The notes below the pieces were generated by a model that had not been told where the DNA came from, did not search any database, and worked only from the letters and a program-made list of their open reading frames with translations. This document shows, one piece after another, positions 1-7,892 of a stretch of DNA of 43,152 nucleotides. Position 1 is the first letter of the stretch; each line of letters starts with the position of its first letter. Source of the DNA: Thermoplasmatota archaeon (GTDB lineage Archaea; Thermoplasmatota; Thermoplasmata; Halarchaeoplasmatales; Halarchaeoplasmataceae); contig JAGXLI010000010.1 in the NCBI GenBank assembly GCA_018334755.1, positions 1 to 43,152 of the forward strand. The letters are read 5' to 3'. The translations under genes and the position numbers were made by a program.

Positions 1-73
1 CTCTAGAGAGAAAAACGTTTTTTTAACATTAGCTAGCAATCTTTTTATATCCAATCTAAAATGGCAACTTGGT

Positions 74-1315
74 GTGAAGATGCATCGCCTGATAGAAGAT
101 AACAACACCCGGTTTATGGACGAAAAACGTGTCCCCGATAAGGTACACATATGGGACGAAACACTGAGAGGTGGAGAACAGAGTCCGGGAGTCATATTCG
201 ATCTTAATGATAAGATGGAGCTAGCCGAGATGATGGAGATGGCTGGGATTTCCGTAATAGACGCGGGCTTTCCCATGATGTCCGAGAAAGAAAGAGGATC
301 CATCGAAGCGCTTGTCAATTCCGGTTTGGACACAGAAGTGGGAGCCACGGTCAGATGTAAGAAAGAGGATATAGACGCCGCGATAGAGCTCGGCGTAGAA
401 AACTTATACATATTTTCGACCACCAGTGAATTTCATCTACACTACAAGCAGGACATGACCGAGGAGGAATGCTTCGAAGAGGTGATGAAAGCTGTAAATT
501 ACGCTGATGAAAGAGGGGTGAACTTCGACTTCATAAGCGAAGATACCACCCGTTCCGATCTAGATTTTGTCATCGATTTATTGAACGAAGTCAGAGATAG
601 AGGCGCGGACCGTTTGATAATATGCGATACCGCCAGTTCGATAACTCCGGAGGCGATGTATTCGTTCACTTCTGAGATCATCGATGAAGTCGGGGGAGAA
701 GGTTGGGGTGTTCACTGCCACAACGATTTCGGTCTAGCCGTGGCGAATACCGTCGCGGCGGTCCAGGCGGGTGTGAACTATCCCACGGTCACCGTAAATT
801 CTCTGGGCGACAGCTCGGGCAACCCTGCTTTAGAGGAAGTAGTGATGATAATAGAAAAGTTGTTCGATACCGATACCGGGGTCGATACCACATATCTTTA
901 CGAACTTTCAAAGATGGTGGAGAGGAAATCCGGCCTTTACCTCTCTCCACAGAAACCTATCTCCGGATACAATTCGTACAGGCACGAGAGCGAAGTCCAT
1001 GTTTCCGGCGTTCTTTCTCATACCGAATCCTACGAGCCGATCACTCCTGAAGAGGTGGGTAGAGAGCGGGAGTTCGTCCTGGGCAAACACTCGGGTCCGA
1101 CCAACGTGAAAGAACTTTTAGATTCCAAAGATGTCTCCCTGACGGAAGAGCAGGTAGAGGAAGTCTTGAGAAGGATAGAAGATGAGAAGACCACCGATAG
1201 ACAGCGCCGGATAGACGATTTCCTCGAAAAGAAAGATGAGTACGATGAAGAGATGCTGGGATTCCCTGAAGACAGGTTCTGGGAACTGGTCTCCGAAGTA
1301 AAAGGTGAAGGATGA
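74..1315 (+). CDS. LeuA/homocitrate synthase-like DRE-TIM metallolyase (divergent); start could be ATG at 80
   Basis: DETLRGGEQSPGV, GVHCHNDFGLAVANT, SLGDSSGNPALEEVV motifs; 413 aa ORF. Confidence 0.85.
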   Translation: MKMHRLIEDNNTRFMDEKRVPDKVHIWDETLRGGEQSPGVIFDLNDKMELAEMMEMAGISVIDAGFPMMSEKERGSIEALVNSGLDTEVGATVRCKKEDIDAAIELGVENLYIFSTTSEFHLHYKQDMTEEECFEEVMKAVNYADERGVNFDFISEDTTRSDLDFVIDLLNEVRDRGADRLIICDTASSITPEAMYSFTSEIIDEVGGEGWGVHCHNDFGLAVANTVAAVQAGVNYPTVTVNSLGDSSGNPALEEVVMIIEKLFDTDTGVDTTYLYELSKMVERKSGLYLSPQKPISGYNSYRHESEVHVSGVLSHTESYEPITPEEVGREREFVLGKHSGPTNVKELLDSKDVSLTEEQVEEVLRRIEDEKTTDRQRRIDDFLEKKDEYDEEMLGFPEDRFWELVSEVKGEG

Positions 1316-2496
1316 AGACGGTCTCGGAACGTTTTCTTGGAGGAGAAGAAGGCGACTACGTGTTCAAAGAAGTGGACAGGGTGATGCTCCACGACGGCAA
1401 CGCCCCCTTGCTATTCGACGATATGGAAGGAGAAGATATCTGGGATCCGGAGAAAGTTACGAGCGTTATAGATCATTTCTGTCCTCCGAGTACGGTAGAG
1501 AGAGCAAATTTTGTTGAACGTTTGAGAGAGTTCGTCGAAGAGAAAGGTATAAAGGATCACGTCGAATCCGGAGGTATCTGTCACCAGGTGATGTGTGAAG
1601 GCAGAGTTTTACCCGGGGAATTGGTTGCCGGGATAGACAGTCATTCCACGACCTACGGCGCCCTAGGAGCCTTCGGCGTTGGATTCGGCTCCAGCGATAC
1701 GGTGGAGATACTGAAGGAGGGGAAGACATGGTTCAGGGTCCCGGAAACGATCCGGGTGGAGATCTCGGAAGGTGAAGATGGAAATGATATCGCCCTATCG
1801 ATGCTGGAGAAGATAAGGTATGAAGCGAACTACAAGACCATCGAGTTCGTCGATAAAGTTGGTTTGAACATGGATGACCGGTTGACCATCGCCAATATGG
1901 CGGCCGAAACCGGTGCTAAAGCTGCCTTTTTTCCACCGGACGAGATAACGAGGAGGTACCTTCAAAAATTCGATATCGAAAGTGATGTGGAGATCTCTTT
2001 ATCGGAAAAAGAACGCTGCGTGAAGGAAGTGAATATCTCGGTGGAAGAACCTCTCGTCGCGGCACCGTCCAAGCCGTACAACGTAAAAACCCTCTCCAAA
2101 GTTTCGGGCAAGAGTATCGACCAGGTGTTCATCGGGTCCTGTGCCAGCGGCAGGATGAGCGACCTGAGAGATGCGGCTGAAGTATTGGAGAGTGGAAAAG
2201 TACATCCGGACGTGAGGCTGCTCGTCACTCCCGCCTCTAAACGCGTACAGGAGAAAGCGCTGAAAGAGGGAGTGATCGAAAAGTTGGTCAAGGCCGGTGC
2301 GGTCATGTTGAATCCTAGCTGCGGGCCCTGTTCGGGTATAGACAAAGGTGTGCTAGCCGAAGGCGAGACCTGCATATCGACCCAGAACAGAAATTACCCG
2401 GGGAGGATGGGTAAAGGCGAAGTATATCTCGCAAATGCCGAGGTGTGTGCGCTTTCCGCTGTAGAGGGTGTGATACCAGAGGAGGTGGGAAGATGA
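1312..2496 (+). CDS. 3-isopropylmalate dehydratase/homoaconitase-like large subunit (LeuC-like)
   Basis: Aconitase-family motifs GSCASGR, NPSCGPCSG, TQNRNYPGRMG; ATGA overlap with upstream gene. Confidence 0.88.
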   Translation: MKTVSERFLGGEEGDYVFKEVDRVMLHDGNAPLLFDDMEGEDIWDPEKVTSVIDHFCPPSTVERANFVERLREFVEEKGIKDHVESGGICHQVMCEGRVLPGELVAGIDSHSTTYGALGAFGVGFGSSDTVEILKEGKTWFRVPETIRVEISEGEDGNDIALSMLEKIRYEANYKTIEFVDKVGLNMDDRLTIANMAAETGAKAAFFPPDEITRRYLQKFDIESDVEISLSEKERCVKEVNISVEEPLVAAPSKPYNVKTLSKVSGKSIDQVFIGSCASGRMSDLRDAAEVLESGKVHPDVRLLVTPASKRVQEKALKEGVIEKLVKAGAVMLNPSCGPCSGIDKGVLAEGETCISTQNRNYPGRMGKGEVYLANAEVCALSAVEGVIPEEVGR

Positions 2497-2963
2497 GATG
2501 TAGGGCTAGAGTCTTCGGGGACGATGTAACGCTAGATGAGATACATCCAAGCCGATATTTTTCGCTGGACCCGGAGAGAGTTGTTCAGGGACTCATGGCC
2601 GGTATCGAACCGAGATTTTTTAAGACCATAGAAGATGGCGATATCATCGTCGCGGGCAGGCACTTCGGGATGGGATCCGGTAGGGAAAGCGGTGCCTGGG
2701 CGATCCAGCTGGCCGGTATAAAGGTGGTCATAGCAGAAAGTTTCTCCCGGTACATGTTCAGGAACTGCGTGAACAGAGGTATCTGGCCTCTCAAGGTGGA
2801 AGGGATACTGGATAAAGTGAGCGAAAAAGACCCGTTGGATGTGTATCCGGAGAAGGGTTCAGTGGTATTAGAAGATGGGGAGGAACTTACTTTCGAGCCG
2901 TTCCCCTCACGTATGGTAAAGATAATAAAGTCCAATACCGGTGCGGAGGATGATGTACGATAG
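2493..2963 (+). CDS. 3-isopropylmalate dehydratase/homoaconitase-like small subunit (LeuD-like, divergent)
   Basis: HFGMGSGRESGAWAIQLAGIKVVIAESFSRYMFRNCVNRGI; ATG at 2493 overlaps the LeuC-like stop (ATGA). Confidence 0.85.
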   Translation: MRCRARVFGDDVTLDEIHPSRYFSLDPERVVQGLMAGIEPRFFKTIEDGDIIVAGRHFGMGSGRESGAWAIQLAGIKVVIAESFSRYMFRNCVNRGIWPLKVEGILDKVSEKDPLDVYPEKGSVVLEDGEELTFEPFPSRMVKIIKSNTGAEDDVR

Positions 2964-4119
2964 AGACGTGATCGTGGTCGGAGGCGGCCCTGCAGGCCTC
3001 TCAGCCGCTGTGAGAGCGAGAAGAGTGCGTACCTACAACCTGCATTCCTCCAGCGTCATGGTCATCTCTAACGCCCCTCCCGGCGGCCTTGCGGATTGGA
3101 CGAAGGTCAGGATGACCGGTGACGGCTGGAGTCACGAGAAAGGAGAGGTCATAGATAAGTTGATGAATGATATAGAAGATTATTCGATACCGGTGAAGGA
3201 AGAAAAAGTGTTGAAGGTGAAAGATCAGGGCGACACTTTTACCGTGGTCACTGATGAGGGAGAATACACCTCTCTAGCGGTGATAGTCGCTGCCGGGATG
3301 AAGATGACTTGGAACGAACGTGAATACTTCGGAGGGAAGTTGTTCGGCACCCTGAAGGGATACCGCTTCATGGAGGATCATTTTGAGAAGTTGTGTGAAG
3401 AAGAGGAAGGTAAAACTATCGTCTTCGTGGGTACGGAAAAGTTAGATAAGACTTTAGAACTTTTTAAAGAAATAAATCAGGAGAGGATGGAAGTCAAAAA
3501 AGTGATCGACCACGGTAAGAACATACGGGGATATGAAGAGAAAGACGATGAGATAATGGTTTTGACTGAAGATGAGGAGATTCATGGAGATCACGTCTTG
3601 ATCGACTTTGAATCTTACCAGTTGGACGCTATCACCTCGGACATTGTGGAGTGTGAAAAGGACGAGACCGGCTTCATAAAGACGGACAAACGCTCCAGGG
3701 TGAATGAAGGACTCTTCGCCGCTGGAGATGTTACTGGGCCGCCGTTCTCCATCGCTAAAGCGGTGGGAGAAGGGACGACCGCCGGACTGGAGAGTTATAG
3801 ATACGTATACAGGAAAAAATTCGGCGAAGAAGCCCCCGTCTTCGCGTTCTATCCGATTCACCAGGAAGGAGAGCCGACTTATTTTGAGATCCCTGAGTTG
3901 GAAGATCATCATCGTCCAAAACTGCTCGACGACTATGAAATCGAAGATGGGAGGATCATCTTCAGAGATTGCGAGTTGGAAAAGAAGGAGGAAAATATAA
4001 GGTTGCTTCAACTCTGTGACGGAGAACACAGATTAGGGGAGATAAGAGATAAATTGGGGAACGTCGACGCTGTCATAAAAGAACTGATACATGGAAAAGC
4101 CCTTACTCTAGAGGTGTAG
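2950..4119 (+). CDS. Thioredoxin-reductase-like FAD-dependent oxidoreductase with C-terminal PqqD-like domain
   Basis: VIVVGGGPAGLSAAVRA FAD-binding motif, GLFAAGDVTG motif, C-terminal ENIRLLQLCDGEHRLGEIRDKL resembling PqqD; no CxxC redox pair seen. Confidence 0.75.
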   Translation: MMYDRDVIVVGGGPAGLSAAVRARRVRTYNLHSSSVMVISNAPPGGLADWTKVRMTGDGWSHEKGEVIDKLMNDIEDYSIPVKEEKVLKVKDQGDTFTVVTDEGEYTSLAVIVAAGMKMTWNEREYFGGKLFGTLKGYRFMEDHFEKLCEEEEGKTIVFVGTEKLDKTLELFKEINQERMEVKKVIDHGKNIRGYEEKDDEIMVLTEDEEIHGDHVLIDFESYQLDAITSDIVECEKDETGFIKTDKRSRVNEGLFAAGDVTGPPFSIAKAVGEGTTAGLESYRYVYRKKFGEEAPVFAFYPIHQEGEPTYFEIPELEDHHRPKLLDDYEIEDGRIIFRDCELEKKEENIRLLQLCDGEHRLGEIRDKLGNVDAVIKELIHGKALTLEV

Positions 4120-4123
4120 GACC

Positions 4124-5206
4124 GTGTTCAAACTTTTTTTGGATAAAAAAGTGAGAGCTCTTCCCTGGCGCTTCAAGCTGTTCATATTCAAGCACTACTT
4201 TAGCCTGGGGAGATCAGATAATGTTCAGGAGATCGACGGTAAGAAGGTATTATCTATCTACCTCCCTCTCTTTCCTTCAGAAGCTTTTGATACGTTTTTA
4301 GATGCGCAGGTAAAAGCCTCACAGGGTGAGCCGGTGCCGGAGATAGTCAACATATCATTGACCAGCGGATGCGAGAACGACTGCTGGCACTGCAATACGC
4401 CGGGAGAACGAGAGGATTTAGATACGGAGGTGATCTTGGAAGCTATAAAGGATCTGAAGGAATTAGGAACGTTCCAGTTCCTTTTCACCGGCGGTAACCC
4501 CCTCCTGAGAGACGATCTCGAAGAACTGATAAAGGCGACCGGTGATTCTTCCGTCGCTCTCGTTTCGACTCCGGGACCCGTAGATAAGGAAAGAGCGAAG
4601 AGTCTGAAAGAAGCCGGATGCCAGGGCGTCCTTGTAGCTTTGGAACATCACGAAGAGGAAAAGAATGACGAGATAATGGGATGTGAAGGAGCGTACGGGC
4701 GAAGTCTGAGAAGTATCGAAAATGTCAGAGATGCGGGTATGTTGACCGGTTCGTGGATAGTGGTCACTTCGGAAAAGATATCTGAATTGGACCGCTATCT
4801 AAAATTCGTCAAAGAGAAAGGCGTGACCGATGTAGCTATCTTCGAGCCGATCTTGAGCGATGATGAGAAGATGTTGGAGAAAGAGGAAAGAGAATATCTG
4901 AAAGAGATCCAAATGATCGCGAGGAAGAAAAAAGCGTATCCAAGGATCATCTCCGGTCCTTTCATGGACAGCGAAGATTTCATGGGCTGCACCGCTGGCT
5001 ACAACAGGATGTATATCTCTGAGGAAGGAGAGGTCTTTCCCTGCGATATGCTTCGGGAGGGATGGGGCAATATCTACGAGGACGATATTCAAGAAATTTG
5101 GAAGGAGATGCACGGCGAGTACTCAAGACCTCTATGCGGATGTCTCGCTTTGAACAACCCGGAAGATAGGCTGCCAGAGTATTACAGAAAGTTGATACGA
5201 AGGTGA
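4124..5206 (+). CDS. Radical SAM protein with SPASM-like C-terminal cysteines
   Basis: TSGCENDCWHCNTPGE (CxxxCxxC), FTGGNPLL, C-terminal CTAGYNRMYISEEGEVFPCD...CGC. Confidence 0.88.
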   Translation: MFKLFLDKKVRALPWRFKLFIFKHYFSLGRSDNVQEIDGKKVLSIYLPLFPSEAFDTFLDAQVKASQGEPVPEIVNISLTSGCENDCWHCNTPGEREDLDTEVILEAIKDLKELGTFQFLFTGGNPLLRDDLEELIKATGDSSVALVSTPGPVDKERAKSLKEAGCQGVLVALEHHEEEKNDEIMGCEGAYGRSLRSIENVRDAGMLTGSWIVVTSEKISELDRYLKFVKEKGVTDVAIFEPILSDDEKMLEKEEREYLKEIQMIARKKKAYPRIISGPFMDSEDFMGCTAGYNRMYISEEGEVFPCDMLREGWGNIYEDDIQEIWKEMHGEYSRPLCGCLALNNPEDRLPEYYRKLIRR

Positions 5207-5209
5207 AGG

Positions 5210-6106
5210 TTAGAGTATAGCTAAAAGCAGTAGAAGGACCATCGGATATCTGGTCGATGTGAAGTAGAGAGGTAATCTTTTCCCCTTCTTTTGCGCTTTT
5301 TCATGAACCTCATCTGAAAGAAGGATCGAAGTTATGTCCGCGGATGTAAAGATCATGGCTAGGAGCGCGACGAGGAATACAAGAGTTGTATAGAAGTCTT
5401 TCACCTGTGGGAGCAGAGTTATAAGGACGACAGCACTTCCGATAGAAGCGGTTGATGAAGCAGATCCTACCGTTCTCTTCAGACCTAATTTATGCGCTGC
5501 CGTGGTGATCTCACATCTTCTATCTACTTCGTAATCTTCGGCGACGTTGACGAGGTTGATCCCGAAGTTGAGCAGAGCGTATCCGGCTACAAAGAGGAGA
5601 AACATCATAGTAGGGTTTGGATCTATGATAAGATGGCCGGCAAAGATAGGCAGCACGTAAACCCCCAGGTTGACCGGTATCGGACCTAAAATTCCTCTAT
5701 TTTTTAAGCGGATGGGAGGTGCTGAATAGAGGTAGCCGAAAGCCCATCCTAGAGAGGCGAGCAGAGCGACTCCGATATATCCGTTCAGAAAAAAGTAGAG
5801 TATCAGGACGAAAACGATCACGCTCTCAAAGACCATCACGTTTTTGACAGTCGAGATACCTAAGGAGTCGATAGATCTGGCAAGATCCTTCTTTTTTAGT
5901 GTGTCGACATCCCTATCGTGGTAGCAGTTTATGTTGCACGCGAAGGTTATCGAAAAGAAAAACAGGATGCCGAAGAGCAGAATATCGATATCGATCAGAG
6001 AGGAGAAATTTTCCGCTGCAAATAGAGGACCTAGTAATATCGTGGCCAAGGAAACCAGTTGTATCCTCCATCTGCTTATCTCCAGAAAAGCTCTGATTCG
6101 TCCCAC
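5210..6106 (-). CDS. UbiA-family prenyltransferase
   Basis: Multi-TM protein with Asp-rich motifs NINCYHDRDVD and NLVNVAEDYEVD. Confidence 0.85.
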   Translation of the reverse strand: MGRIRAFLEISRWRIQLVSLATILLGPLFAAENFSSLIDIDILLFGILFFFSITFACNINCYHDRDVDTLKKKDLARSIDSLGISTVKNVMVFESVIVFVLILYFFLNGYIGVALLASLGWAFGYLYSAPPIRLKNRGILGPIPVNLGVYVLPIFAGHLIIDPNPTMMFLLFVAGYALLNFGINLVNVAEDYEVDRRCEITTAAHKLGLKRTVGSASSTASIGSAVVLITLLPQVKDFYTTLVFLVALLAMIFTSADITSILLSDEVHEKAQKKGKRLPLYFTSTRYPMVLLLLLAIL

Positions 6107-6195
6107 GGAGGAAGAAAAGAGATAACGTTCTATTAAATTTTAGGTCGGATACGAGAGACTTTTTCTGTTCGGGGATATTTAAAAATCGATATAGA

Positions 6196-6209
6196 AGCCA
6201 CCGGCGGGA
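6196..6209. repeat. 14-bp copy of the tRNA-Thr 3' end (agccaccggcggga), candidate att-like direct repeat
   Basis: Exact match to 7173-7186, same orientation. Confidence 0.5.
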
Positions 6210-6327
6210 GTTCCTTTTGCCCTCGTTAAGCCTGCATCGGTACCACAGATCAAGGATCCCAGTAAAGGCTAGATATCCTTCTGATTTCATCTAAGGATAG
6301 TTTTCATCCTGTTTATTGAATGCCGAC

Positions 6328-6492
6328 TTACAACAATTCTACTGAAAGATCCTCACATAATTCTTCTAACAGATGTTCAATGTCGTCGTTTTCGTACTCT
6401 TTGTATTTACCACTGCTGGAAGCTTGCAGTTTCGCGGTATAGGTATCTCCATTGTCATTTATCTCCACGAAACAGATCGTTTCATCTTTCAT
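6328..6492 (-). CDS. Small hypothetical acidic protein (54 aa)
   Basis: Manual translation MKDETICFVEINDNGDTYTAKLQASSSGKYKEYENDDIEHLLEELCEDLSVELL*. Confidence 0.5.
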   Translation of the reverse strand: MKDETICFVEINDNGDTYTAKLQASSSGKYKEYENDDIEHLLEELCEDLSVELL

Positions 6493-6689
6493 ATCATCGC
6501 CCCTTTAAAGCACATATAACTCTAGATGTAAGGTCACCTCTAAATCCCGAGAAAAATTATCCCACCTATTAAAAATGGGTTTATAGGATATAGTAAAGAG
6601 ATTAAGAGTTAGGCCTATAAACCATTGAATCGGATATTATACTTTTACCATTAGCCCTAAAGCCCAGAACATCCTATTGGTTCCCTCCT

Positions 6690-6857
6690 TTATCTTACCC
6701 AGTCCCTATCGACCTCTTCCTCTAAGTCCTCGTCATAATGGTCTAGAAGTTTGTTCAATACTTTATCGAAAGACTCCTCACTCTTTCTTATTTTATCGAG
6801 TCTATCCCATGTCGCCTTTTTTATCTCGATAGTCTTCGCTTCTTCTTTTTCACTCAT
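6690..6857 (-). CDS. Antitoxin-like small protein (55 aa; archaeal DUF7557/VapB-like)
   Basis: Manual translation MSEKEEAKTIEIKKATWDRLDKIRKSEESFDKVLNKLLDHYDEDLEEEVDRDWVR*; ribbon-helix-helix-type N-terminus. Confidence 0.55.
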   Translation of the reverse strand: MSEKEEAKTIEIKKATWDRLDKIRKSEESFDKVLNKLLDHYDEDLEEEVDRDWVR

Positions 6858-7173
6858 TTTATCGCCTCTGAAGATTTATTCCTCAACGATCTCCCAAGTC
6901 CTTCAGGACTCTGTAGCTTTTCCCTCATTCTATCACCTATACTCAACAGTACTCATTGCTTAATAATTTTGGTCTGTAATAAGGCTGTCAAGAATCTAGT
7001 GATATGGTAGATTTGGAAAAAATTGATCCCCTCAATTCAGATAATCATTTCGAAAGATCAAAAATCACTAAAGAATTGACAGAAACCACTACACCTAACT
7101 TAGTTATACTCGCTTGATATTCTTCTCCCGATTTTTTGGGATTCTACCTTTATTTACGTGTAAATATAGCAGA

Positions 7174-7246
7174 GCCACCGGCGGGATTTGAACCCGCGGT
7201 CTATGGTTTACGAAACCATCGCTTTAGCCAGCTAAGCTACGGTGGC
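7174..7246 (-). tRNA. tRNA-Thr (anticodon CGU)
   Basis: Reverse complement folds as cloverleaf: acceptor GCCACCG/CGGTGGC, anticodon arm ATGGT-TTCGTAA-ACCAT, T arm GCGGG-TTCAAAT-CCCGC; no encoded CCA. Confidence 0.95.
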
Positions 7247-7393
7247 GTCTTAGAGATCTTCTTATCGAACTTATCAAAGGTCCAGAGAAAAAGAACATTA
7301 TTAAAAGTTTGTGAAAGTGCCCGATAGGTAATCTTTAAATCATTTGAGATGTAATGGCTTATCGAGAATAGAGCCTATAATTGGGTGTTCTCC

Positions 7394-7876
7394 ATGAACT
7401 GCGAGCTTTGTGGTAAGGAAATATCTCAGGGTACAACCGTGAGTATAGAGAATTCAGAGATCACAGTGTGTGAAGAGTGTAAGAGCTACGGAAAAGAAGT
7501 TTTCTCATCGGATACCGAAGACGTCTCCGACAACGAGATCCTCCAGAGGATTAAAAATAAAAAAAGATCTAGCTCGTCTAGCGACATATACAGGGGGGAT
7601 CAAAAAGAGCTTGCTTTAGACTATTCCGAGAGGATAGAGGAAGCTAGGATGAAGAAGGACCTCACGCAGGAAGAACTCGCCAAGAAGATCAGTGAAAAGA
7701 AATCTGTCATCGCAAAATTAGAGCGAGAAGAGATGAGGCCTAGTGATGATCTGAGGGATAAACTGGAGAACAGTTTGGACATAGAGCTGATGGAAAAGAT
7801 AGAAAAGACCTCGACCAAGAAATCCGAAGAATCCGAGGGTCTGACCATCGGTGATCTTATAGAAGAGGAATCGTGA
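7394..7876 (+). CDS. Multiprotein bridging factor-like HTH protein (MBF1)
   Basis: N-terminal zinc ribbon CELCGKE...CEECK and HTH KKDLTQEELAKKISEKKSVIAKLEREE. Confidence 0.85.
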   Translation: MNCELCGKEISQGTTVSIENSEITVCEECKSYGKEVFSSDTEDVSDNEILQRIKNKKRSSSSSDIYRGDQKELALDYSERIEEARMKKDLTQEELAKKISEKKSVIAKLEREEMRPSDDLRDKLENSLDIELMEKIEKTSTKKSEESEGLTIGDLIEEES

Positions 7877-7892
7877 CAGATTTGGAAAAAGT

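Noticed and set aside
3454-4029. 191-aa minus-strand ORF opposite the flavoprotein gene
   Set aside because: Shadow ORF; the plus-strand frame has clear FAD and PqqD-like motifs.
2950-4119. Annotation as genuine thioredoxin reductase
   Set aside because: No CxxC redox pair and a PqqD-like C-terminal domain; called TrxR-like only.
1-5206. RiPP precursor peptide for the radical SAM/PqqD-like operon
   Set aside because: I looked in the short gaps and flanks and found no convincing small precursor ORF; it may lie outside the window or not exist.
6196-6260. Possible second tRNA near 6.2 kb
   Set aside because: Only the terminal 14 nt match the tRNA; no D, anticodon or T arms could be assembled, so kept as an att-like repeat only.
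7136-7327. 63-aa ORF crossing the tRNA-Thr
   Set aside because: Overlaps a structurally clear tRNA gene.
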